From Pseudomonadota bacterium (GTDB lineage: Bacteria; Pseudomonadota; Alphaproteobacteria; Rhodospirillales; 2-02-FULL-58-16), in NCBI GenBank assembly GCA_022572335.1, contig JACZWD010000056.1:1-13226 (forward strand): 13,226 bases of DNA, given 5' to 3'. A program made the position numbers and the translations under genes. Positions 6,504 to 12,971 of this stretch are shown in pieces (position 1 is the stretch's first letter; every line of letters begins with the position of its first letter). The notes under the pieces are model-generated. The model searched no databases. It worked only from the letters and a program-made list of their open reading frames with translations, and was not told the origin of the DNA.

Positions 6504-7919
6504 ATGCGACGCAGACGCAACGCCAAGATCATCGCCACCCTGGGTCCCGCCAGTTCCACCCAGTCGCGCATCGCCAAGCTGTTCGAGGCCGGGGCCGACG
6601 TGTTCCGGCTCAATTTCAGCCACGGAACGCAAGCCCATCACAAGCAGCGTTTGGAAATCATCCGCAAGCTGGAAACGCGCTACGGCCGCCCCATCGGCAT
6701 CATGCTGGATCTGCAGGGGCCGAAGCTCAGGGTGGGCGAATTCGAAGGCGGGCGGGCCCTCCTGAAGGCCGGCGAGTCCTTCCGCCTGGACCTGTCCGGA
6801 GAGCCGGGTACCGACCGCCGCGTGCCGCTGCCCCATCCGGAGATTTTCGCGGCGCTCAAGCCCAAAACCGACCTTCTGGTGGACGACGGCAGGATCCGCC
6901 TGCGCGTGGTGCGCTGCGGTCCCGACTTCGCCGAGACCAAGGTGATCACCGGCGGCGAGTTGTCGGACCACAAGGGCGTGAACGTGCCAAGCGCCGTGTT
7001 GGACCTCTCGGCGCTGACCGCAAAGGACCGCCAGGATCTGCGTTTCGGACTGGATCTGGGCGTCGACTGGATCGCCCTGTCGTTCGTGCAAAAGCCCGAG
7101 CACGTGGCCGAGGCGCGCAAGCTCATCGCGGGGCGCGCCGCGGTTATGGTGAAGCTGGAAAAGCCGGCCGCCATCGACCACCTCGACGAGATCGTGACCC
7201 TGGCGGACGCGGTGATGGTGGCGCGCGGGGACCTGGGCGTCGAGGTCCCGCCCGAGGACGTGCCGGGCCTGCAGAAGCTCATTATCCGCACCAGCCGCCA
7301 CGCCGGCAAGCCGGTGGTGGTGGCGACCCAGATGCTGGATTCCATGGTCCATTCGCCGACGCCCACCCGCGCCGAGGCCTCCGACGTGGCCACCGCCGTC
7401 TACGATGGCGCCGACGCGGTCATGCTGTCGGCGGAAACGGCGGTCGGCGAGTATGCCGCCGAGGCGGTGGCCATGATGGACCGCATCATCCACCGGGTGG
7501 AGAGCGATTCGCTGTACCGCAAGATCATGGAAGCCGAACGCCATGCGCCCGAGGCCACCGCGGCGGACGCCATCACCGCCGCCGCCCGCCAGGTGGCCAG
7601 CACGGTCGGCGCGGCGGCCATCGTCACCTTCACCTCCACCGGCTCGACCACGTTCCGCGCCGCCCGCGAGCGGCCCAATGTTCCCATCCTCGGGCTCACC
7701 CCCAACCCCGCTACGGCGCGGCTTCTGGCCATGGTATGGGGCGTCCACCCGGTGCTGACGCGCGAGTTGCACAGCTTCGCCGAGATGGTGGACGACGCCA
7801 CCCGCGTGGCTTCGGAAGAGGGGTTCGCCGGCCCGGGCGAACGGCTGGTGATCACCGCCGGCGTGCCCTTCGGCACCCCCGGCGCCACCAACATCCTGCG
7901 CATCGCCTGGGTGGAGTAG
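6504..7919 (+). CDS. pyk: Pyruvate kinase
   Basis: Glycolytic enzyme that converts PEP and ADP to pyruvate and ATP in the cytoplasm. The protein has 471 residues, the usual bacterial length, without the extra C-terminal PEP-utiliser-like domain seen in some Gram-positive forms. The barrel begins at IIATLGPASS (9-18). FRLNFSHG (34-41) carries R35, N37 and S39 of the substrate and potassium site. DLQGPKLRVGEF (69-80) leads into the B domain, and SDHKGVNVP (154-162) returns to the barrel. MVKLEKPAAI (215-224) has the catalytic K217 and metal ligand E219, and ARGDLGVEV (240-248) has metal ligand D243. ATQMLDSM (274-281) and the signature region with SAETAVGEYAAEAV (309-322) follow. The allosteric C domain ends VPFGTPGATNILRI. 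The start at 6504 lacks a Shine-Dalgarno sequence. The gene lies downstream of glycerate kinase, with enolase the missing step between the two. Only 11 bases separate its stop from the convergent oxygenase gene. Confidence 0.98.
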   Translation: MRRRRNAKIIATLGPASSTQSRIAKLFEAGADVFRLNFSHGTQAHHKQRLEIIRKLETRYGRPIGIMLDLQGPKLRVGEFEGGRALLKAGESFRLDLSGEPGTDRRVPLPHPEIFAALKPKTDLLVDDGRIRLRVVRCGPDFAETKVITGGELSDHKGVNVPSAVLDLSALTAKDRQDLRFGLDLGVDWIALSFVQKPEHVAEARKLIAGRAAVMVKLEKPAAIDHLDEIVTLADAVMVARGDLGVEVPPEDVPGLQKLIIRTSRHAGKPVVVATQMLDSMVHSPTPTRAEASDVATAVYDGADAVMLSAETAVGEYAAEAVAMMDRIIHRVESDSLYRKIMEAERHAPEATAADAITAAARQVASTVGAAAIVTFTSTGSTTFRAARERPNVPILGLTPNPATARLLAMVWGVHPVLTRELHSFAEMVDDATRVASEEGFAGPGERLVITAGVPFGTPGATNILRIAWVE

Positions 7920-7930
7920 GCCACGGACCC

Positions 7931-8689
7931 TCAGACGCGGAAGACGTATTCCTTGCCCGGTTGGCGCTCGATGTCGGGGGGGTAGCTCCGGCGCTTGTCG
8001 GCGTAGTACCGGGCCAGATGGTCGCCCTCGGACAGGCGGTTATAGGTGGCGAAGTACAGGCGCCGGACGGTGTCGCTCATGTTGGGCTCCGACCCGTGCG
8101 GCGTATAGGAATCCAAGAACACCAGATCGCCCGGCCTGGTCGGGCAGAAGGTGAAATCCATGCCCGCCCTGTCGTCTTCGGTCAGCGGCTCCCAGCCGCG
8201 CAACAATCCCCGCTGATGTTCCCCGGCGGCGATGCTGAGACAGCCGTTTTCCTCGGTCGCCGCGTCGATGGAGACCAGCGCGGTGACAAACAGCTTCGCA
8301 TACGCGTCCCAACCGGCCTGGGAATCCTGATGGGGCTTGAAGCCGTCGCCGCCGGGCATCTTGAAGTTGACCTTTTCCTTGAACAGCACCGCGTCCTCGC
8401 CGAGAAGCTGCCCCACCGGCGCTTTCAACGCCTGGCTCAGTTCGGCGAAGCCGGGGTGGAACGGCGAGATGTTCTCGATGCGGTTGACGATCTTCCTGTC
8501 CGGCTCGAGGAGGCTGTCCTCCCAGTAGACCCAGTGTCTTCCCGCTTTCTCCGGAAGTGCGGCGAGCTCCCGCGCCCAGGTATCGATCCGTCCCATTTCA
8601 GCGGCGTCGAACGTTCCGCGGACGACCACGTACCCGTCGCGCCGGAAATCGCCGATCTGCCGGTCCGTCAGTACGGGTGTTTTCAACAT
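7931..8689 (-). CDS. PhyH-family Fe(II)/2-oxoglutarate dioxygenase
   Basis: A non-haem iron oxygenase of the phytanoyl-CoA dioxygenase superfamily, which oxidises a substrate C-H bond while decarboxylating 2-oxoglutarate. The protein has 252 residues from the ATG at 8689; a GTG at 8695 would add two, and neither start has a strong Shine-Dalgarno sequence. The iron-binding facial triad is visible as H120 and D122 in KPHQDSQAGW (118-127) and H198 in SYTPHGSEPNMSD (194-206). R209 or R210 is the likely 2-oxoglutarate anchor. Other conserved stretches are FKEKVNFKMPGGDGF (103-117), TEENGCLSIAAGEH (145-158) and the C-terminal RYYADKRRSYPPDIER (227-242). From memory this architecture resembles PhnY, which hydroxylates 2-aminoethylphosphonate, more than true phytanoyl-CoA hydroxylases. 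No phosphonate gene is nearby, so the substrate is unknown. No signal peptide is seen. Confidence 0.9.
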   Translation of the reverse strand: MLKTPVLTDRQIGDFRRDGYVVVRGTFDAAEMGRIDTWARELAALPEKAGRHWVYWEDSLLEPDRKIVNRIENISPFHPGFAELSQALKAPVGQLLGEDAVLFKEKVNFKMPGGDGFKPHQDSQAGWDAYAKLFVTALVSIDAATEENGCLSIAAGEHQRGLLRGWEPLTEDDRAGMDFTFCPTRPGDLVFLDSYTPHGSEPNMSDTVRRLYFATYNRLSEGDHLARYYADKRRSYPPDIERQPGKEYVFRV

Positions 8690-8910
8690 GGGCACGCTCG
8701 ATCCAGGACGGGTTGCGGATACCGGTGAAAAACGCTGCGGGCCAAGGGGAAATTCCCAGGGCGCGGCGGCATACTATTCGGATCGCCCGCTGGCTTCAAT
8801 CAGGACGGCAGCCGGCGCTCGTCGCGGGCATGTCTTGTTCCCCGGGGCGGAAATACCCGCTACATTGCGCCGCCGCCAGCGGGCCCGGCGGTTGCCGTCC
8901 ATCTGGCGCG
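8690..8910. other. Divergent intergenic region between the oxygenase and transferase genes
   Basis: This 221-base region must contain promoters for both flanking genes. On the minus strand TTGGCC (8745 down to 8740) and TATCCG (8721 down to 8716) are 18 bases apart and sit sensibly upstream of the oxygenase start. On the plus strand TTGTTC (8835-8840) and TACATT (8861-8866) look like promoter boxes, but their 20-base spacing is too long. In-frame plus-strand codons continue through this region (including ATG at 8830), but with no sign of conservation. Confidence 0.3.
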
Positions 8911-9543
8911 GTGCCGGGGGAGAAAGCCATAAGCCACAACACCTGGATACACCGTATCGCGCGGGTGGCCGTCAGGCCCCTGGTCGGGACCGCGGTGACG
9001 CCCAACCACCTCACCACCCTCAGGCTGGCGACCGGAGTGGCGGCGGCGGGCGCCCTGGCGGTCGGCGCTTCGCCGTGGCAGCACGTCGGCGCCGCCATCT
9101 TCGTGGTCTCCCTGGTGCTCGACCGGGCGGACGGGGAACTGGCGCGGCTCGCCGGAAAGACCAGCCCGTGGGGCCATACCTACGATCTGATCGCGGACGC
9201 CGCCGCGGACGCCCTGGTGTTCGTCGGGCTGGGGGTGGGCCTGAGAGAGGGCGCCCTCGGCCAGTGGGCCCTCCCCATGGGCATGGCCGCCGGCGTCGCG
9301 GTGGCGGCGATATTCTGGCTGGTCATGCGCATCGAGGCCGTGGAGGGGGAGCGCGCCGCCGAGTTGCCGGGCATCGCCGGTTTCGACGTCGACGACTCCA
9401 TACTGATCGTCCCCGTCGCGGTGTGGCTGGGAGGATCGCTCCCGCTGCTGGTGGCGGCGGCCATCGGCGCGCCCGCCTTCGCCGTTTTCTTTGTCTGGGT
9501 CCTGCGCCGCCGCCGGGCCGCGGCGGGGAGGCGAGAGCACTAA
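8911..9543 (+). CDS. CDP-alcohol phosphatidyltransferase, paralog 1
   Basis: Integral membrane enzyme that transfers a phosphoalcohol between a CDP-activated lipid or alcohol and an acceptor. The full class signature D-x2-D-G-x2-A-R-x8-G-x3-D is present: DRADGELAR, then G and D, residues 65-86 when counted from the AUA at 8929. About five or six hydrophobic helices cover the rest, and the protein ends in a basic tail (RRRRAAAGRREH). Coordinates use the nearest canonical start, GTG 8911 (210 residues), which has no ribosome-binding site. The better-supported start is AUA 8929, with GGGGGAG six bases upstream and gapless alignment to the AUG starts of both other transferases here. It shares HRIARVAVRPLV and REGALGQWAL with the minus-strand paralog. 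The four final bases overlap that gene's end. The alcohol substrate cannot be predicted. Confidence 0.88.
   Translation: MPGEKAISHNTWIHRIARVAVRPLVGTAVTPNHLTTLRLATGVAAAGALAVGASPWQHVGAAIFVVSLVLDRADGELARLAGKTSPWGHTYDLIADAAADALVFVGLGVGLREGALGQWALPMGMAAGVAVAAIFWLVMRIEAVEGERAAELPGIAGFDVDDSILIVPVAVWLGGSLPLLVAAAIGAPAFAVFFVWVLRRRRAAAGRREH
8916..8922 (+). promoter_or_regulatory. Strong Shine-Dalgarno sequence before an AUA codon
   Basis: GGGGGAG (8916-8922) is followed by a six-base spacer (AAAGCC) and then AUA at 8929-8931. It is the only good ribosome-binding site near the start of this gene and is too far inside the frame to serve the GTG at 8911. Confidence 0.6.
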
Positions 9544-10148
9544 CCCCGGCGCAGCCCGGACAGGGTCCACAGGCTCCACAGGCAGTACACCGTGGCGCCG
9601 ACGGCGGCGGCGGCGAAAAACGGGGTCAGGAAACCGAGCCAGGTAATGGGCGCGAGAAGGTAGATGCCGTCCTCGAGCTCGAACCCGGCGAACGCGGGAT
9701 AGCCGACGGCGTCCCCGTCCCCGCCCCCGCCCTGATGCTTGTCGATCTGCAGGTTCACGAACATGGAGACCACGGCCGAGACGATTCCCGCCAGGCCAAG
9801 GGCCAGGGCCCAGCCGCCCAGGGCACCGTGGCGAAGGCCGATGCCGATGCACAGGAACAGGGCCCCGTAACTCAACGCGCCGGCGACGTAATCGAAGTAG
9901 TACCCGAACCGCGAGGCCATGCCTTTTTGCCGCGCCAGCTCGCCGTCGAAGTGATCCATGAAACGCGCCAGCACGAACACCCCCGCCCCCCAGTTGGCCG
10001 CGCGCTGATCGCCGGCGGCCAACAGCGCCGCCCCGGCGATGGCGAGAAGCAATGTCGCCGCGGTCAGTTGGTTGGGGGTGACCGATGTGCGTACGAGCGG
10101 CCGGACGACCACGCGGGCGATTCGCTGATCCCAGGGCAGACTCTTCAT
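9540..10148 (-). CDS. CDP-alcohol phosphatidyltransferase, paralog 2
   Basis: A second membrane enzyme of the same class, 202 residues. The signature is complete: D65, D68, G69, A72, R73, G82 and D86 in DHFDGELAR and GYYFD. The hydrophobic segments are similar to paralog 1. A glycine-rich cytoplasmic-type loop (HQGGGGDGD, 138-146) precedes FAGFELEDGIYLLAP, which matches GFDVDDSILIVP in paralog 1, so the two form one subfamily. I chose ATG 10148 because AAGGCGG lies just upstream (spacer of three bases); a GTG at 10178 would add ten residues (NTKEFRRRI region) and lacks a ribosome-binding site. The gene runs tail to tail with paralog 1, and the stop codons TAA and TAG interlock at 9540-9543. 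It is divergent from the HpnN-like exporter gene. The substrate is unknown. Confidence 0.92.
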   Translation of the reverse strand: MKSLPWDQRIARVVVRPLVRTSVTPNQLTAATLLLAIAGAALLAAGDQRAANWGAGVFVLARFMDHFDGELARQKGMASRFGYYFDYVAGALSYGALFLCIGIGLRHGALGGWALALGLAGIVSAVVSMFVNLQIDKHQGGGGDGDAVGYPAFAGFELEDGIYLLAPITWLGFLTPFFAAAAVGATVYCLWSLWTLSGLRRG

Positions 10149-10169
10149 GATCCGCCTTCGAAACTCTTT

Positions 10170-10188
10170 GGTATTCACCGGAAATACC
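10170..10188. other. Inverted repeat in the divergent transferase/exporter region
   Basis: GGTATT (10170-10175) and AATACC (10183-10188) form a perfect 6-bp inverted repeat with a 7-base centre. It lies 22 bases upstream of the paralog 2 start and 150 bases upstream of the exporter start. The size would suit a dimeric regulator's operator, but no regulator gene is in the window, and chance cannot be excluded. Confidence 0.25.
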
Positions 10189-10281
10189 GATGGCCGGTGC
10201 CCGCGCCGCCGAGGCGCGCGCCGCGGCCAAGGTGTTGCACGGGCCCGGCGATGTCAAGGTTCCGGCGGCGGGGTGCCGGCC

Positions 10282-10311
10282 TTGTTCATGCCGCCCCAAG
10301 GGCGCTATAAG
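10282..10311 (+). promoter_or_regulatory. Candidate promoter of the exporter operon
   Basis: TTGTTC (10282-10287) and TATAAG (10306-10311) are separated by 18 bases, matching sigma-70 boxes at 4/6 and 5/6 positions. The predicted start of transcription, about 10318, leaves a leader of about 20 bases before the ATG at 10338. This is the best promoter match I see in the window. Confidence 0.5.
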
Positions 10312-10337
10312 CGGCGGCGTCAATCGAACGGGTCCGC

Positions 10338-12971
10338 ATGGTGATCACAGCCGCCGCCGAAACCTGCCGCCGCATGCTTGTCCTCTGGGTCGATCTGGTC
10401 CGCCGGACGGCGTGGTTCGTGACCCTTGCCTCGGTGCTCGTCACCGTCGGCGTCAGCTACTATGTGGCGACCAACATCCGCATCAATACCGATACCGCCG
10501 ACATGCTTTCATCCGAACTGCCTTTCCGCCGGCAGTCGCGGGCGGTGAGCGAAGCCTTCCCGCAGTTCTCGGACACCATCTTGGTGGTCGTCGACGGGGA
10601 AACCCCGGACCTGGCGGAAGATGCGGCGACGGCGCTGAGCGCGCGGTTGCGCCAGCGGCCGGACCTGTTCGGGGACGTCTACGACCTTGTGGGCGAGCCG
10701 TTCATGCGCAGGAACGGGCTGCTGTATCTGGACGTGGACGAGCTGTTCGACCTCAGCGACCGGCTGGCCGAGGCGCAGCCGTTCCTTGGCACCCTGTGGC
10801 GGGACCCCAGCCTGCGCGGCCTGTTCCGGATGCTCGAGCTGGTCATCGACGAAACCCTCAAGGAAGACGGCAGCGTCCCGATCGAGATCGGAACGGCGCT
10901 GGACGCCATGGCCGCGGTTGTCGGGGCGCAGGCGGCGGGGCGCTTCGGCACCCTGTCCTGGCAGGACCTGATGACGGGTGACGCCGGCGGCAAAAGCGAG
11001 AATCGCCGCTTCATCGTCATTCAGCCGACCCTCGATTTCGGGTCCCTGCAACCGGCCGCCGCCGCCCTCGGCGCCGTGAGGGACCTGGCCCGCGACATGG
11101 AACTGGACAATGCGCATGGAGTGCGCGTCCGTCTGACCGGGTCGGCGGCGCTGGCCGACGAGGAGCTCCGGAGTGTCGAGGAGGGGATGGGCCTGGCCGC
11201 GGTCCTGTCGTTGACTTTCGTCCTCGGCCTGCTGCTGGTCGGACTGCGGTCCCCGCGACTGGTCGCCGCCACCCTTGCCACCCTGGTCATGGGGCTGATG
11301 TGGACCGCCGGTTTCGCCACCCTCGCCTTGGGCCAGCTCAATCTGATTTCGGTGGCCTTCGCGGTGCTGTTCATCGGCCTCAGCGTCGACTTCGGCATCC
11401 ACTTCGGCTTGCGCTACAAGGAAGGGATCGACCGCGGCGCCGGTCACGCGGCGGCGTTGCGCGAGGCCGCGGCGGGGGTCGGCGGCGCCCTCATGCTGTG
11501 TGCCGTGACCGCCGCGATCGGGTTCTACTCCTTCCTGCCGACGGCCTACGTGGGGCTTGCCGAGCTCGGGCTGATCGCCGGAACCGGCATGTTCATCGCG
11601 TTTTTCGCCAACACCACCGTGTTGCCCGCCCTGTTGACCCTGGCGCCGGTTTCTCCATCGGCCAACGGGGCGGGCCGTGACCGGCCGGCCACGGTGCAAC
11701 CGTTCATCCAGCGCCATGCCAGGCCCATTGCGTGGGGCGCCTTGGTGCTCGGCGTGGGGGCGGTGGTGTTCTTGCCCCAGGCGCGGTTCGATTTCGACCC
11801 CCTGAACCTGAAGGATCCGCAAACCGAATCGATGAGCACCCTTTTCGATATTATGGAGGACGGCCGCGCCAACCCCTATTCCATCACCATCCTCGCGGAA
11901 AGCCTGCCCGAGGCCGGCAGATTGGCCGCCAGACTCGACGGCCTCGCGGAGGTGGACGAGACCGAAACGCTGGCCGACTACGTGCCCGGCGATCAAGACG
12001 AGAAGCTGGAGATCATCGGGACCATGGCGTTGTTCCTTGCGCCCTCCCTGGCGATGGTGGAGCGCAAGGCCGCGCCGACGATCGAGGAGTTGCGGACGGC
12101 TCTGGCGACCTTGCGCGGCAATCTGCAGCAACTGGCCGCTTCGCCGCGCGATGGCCCCGCCCGTTCGGGCGCCCGCCGCCTGGGCGCCGCGTTTTCGAGG
12201 CTTTTCGGGGCCGGCCCCGGCACCGATACAACCCTGCTCGAGATGGAGACGCGATTGCTGTCGGCCCTGCCCGGCCGGTTGCGGGCGCTGCGCCAGTCCC
12301 TGATGGCGGAAGCGGTGACCCTGGAGGATCTGCCCGCCAGCCTGAGACACCGCCAGGTCGCCGCCGACGGCCGGGCCCGTCTCAAGGTCTTCCCCAAGGA
12401 AGACATGCGCGACAGCGAGGCGCTCGGCCGCTTCGTCGAAGCGGTGCGCGGGATCGCGCCCGAGGCCACGGGAGCGCCGGTGATCATCCTGGAGGCGGGC
12501 AAGGCCGTCGTCACCGCGTTCCGCCAGGCGGCGATGCTCGCGGCGGCGTGCATCGCGGTGCTGCTGGCGGTGCTGTTGCGGAATTTGAGGGACGTCCTGT
12601 TCGTGTTTGCGCCCCTGATTCTTGCCGCGCTGCTCACGGTGGCCGTGTCGGTCCTCTTCGGCGTTCCCTTCAACTTCGCCAATGTCATCGTGTTACCCCT
12701 GCTCTTCGGGCTGGGGGTGGCCAGCGCGATCCATTTCGTGCTGCGCGAGCGCAAAGAGGGCGGGTCGGCCGGCGTCCTTGGGACAAGCACGCCGCGCGCC
12801 GTCGTGTTCAGCGCCCTGACCACCATCGGATCGTTTGGCAGCATCGCCTTGTCCAGCCACCCGGGAACGTCGAGTATGGGCGTGCTGTTGACGGTGGCCA
12901 TCACCATGACCCTGGGCTGCACCTTGGTCGTGTTGCCCGCGCTGATGGCCATTAAGCCGGCGTCCCGATGA
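10338..12971 (+). CDS. MMPL/RND-family exporter, HpnN-like
   Basis: Large inner-membrane RND transporter of the MMPL class, 877 residues. From memory it follows HpnN, the hopanoid transporter, along its length, for example NIRINTDTADMLSSELPFR (46-64), ILVVVDGETPDLAE, RRNGLLYLDVDELF and GRARLKVFPKED. Topology is the RND two-fold repeat: TM1 near 24-45, a periplasmic domain to about 280, TM2-6 near 284-430, TM7 near 464-481, a second periplasmic domain, and TM8-12 near 730-868. The first TM4 motif, GLSVDFGIHF, keeps D351. In the matching second-half motif, GLGVASAIHF, A795 stands in its place. No hopanoid synthesis gene is visible. Instead the gene is flanked by three CDP-alcohol phosphatidyltransferases and overlaps the last one (ATGA), so a phospholipid-type cargo is as plausible as a hopanoid. 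An alternative start, ATG 10374, would still include TM1. Confidence 0.9.
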   Translation: MVITAAAETCRRMLVLWVDLVRRTAWFVTLASVLVTVGVSYYVATNIRINTDTADMLSSELPFRRQSRAVSEAFPQFSDTILVVVDGETPDLAEDAATALSARLRQRPDLFGDVYDLVGEPFMRRNGLLYLDVDELFDLSDRLAEAQPFLGTLWRDPSLRGLFRMLELVIDETLKEDGSVPIEIGTALDAMAAVVGAQAAGRFGTLSWQDLMTGDAGGKSENRRFIVIQPTLDFGSLQPAAAALGAVRDLARDMELDNAHGVRVRLTGSAALADEELRSVEEGMGLAAVLSLTFVLGLLLVGLRSPRLVAATLATLVMGLMWTAGFATLALGQLNLISVAFAVLFIGLSVDFGIHFGLRYKEGIDRGAGHAAALREAAAGVGGALMLCAVTAAIGFYSFLPTAYVGLAELGLIAGTGMFIAFFANTTVLPALLTLAPVSPSANGAGRDRPATVQPFIQRHARPIAWGALVLGVGAVVFLPQARFDFDPLNLKDPQTESMSTLFDIMEDGRANPYSITILAESLPEAGRLAARLDGLAEVDETETLADYVPGDQDEKLEIIGTMALFLAPSLAMVERKAAPTIEELRTALATLRGNLQQLAASPRDGPARSGARRLGAAFSRLFGAGPGTDTTLLEMETRLLSALPGRLRALRQSLMAEAVTLEDLPASLRHRQVAADGRARLKVFPKEDMRDSEALGRFVEAVRGIAPEATGAPVIILEAGKAVVTAFRQAAMLAAACIAVLLAVLLRNLRDVLFVFAPLILAALLTVAVSVLFGVPFNFANVIVLPLLFGLGVASAIHFVLRERKEGGSAGVLGTSTPRAVVFSALTTIGSFGSIALSSHPGTSSMGVLLTVAITMTLGCTLVVLPALMAIKPASR

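Noticed and set aside
5820..7772. Open frame of 650 codons on the minus strand across parts of glycerate kinase and pyruvate kinase
   Set aside because: It crosses two real genes and their intergenic gap with compositional bias only.
8688..10310. Open frame of 540 codons on the plus strand across both transferase genes
   Set aside because: It is out of frame with paralog 1 and antisense to paralog 2; the translation is Arg/Gly-rich without motifs.
8860..10323. Open frame of 487 codons on the minus strand across the same region
   Set aside because: It is out of frame with paralog 2 and antisense to paralog 1; no domain is recognisable.
10509..12350. Open frame of 613 codons on the minus strand within the exporter gene
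   Set aside because: Gln/Gly/Arg/His-rich shadow of a gene with clear RND features.
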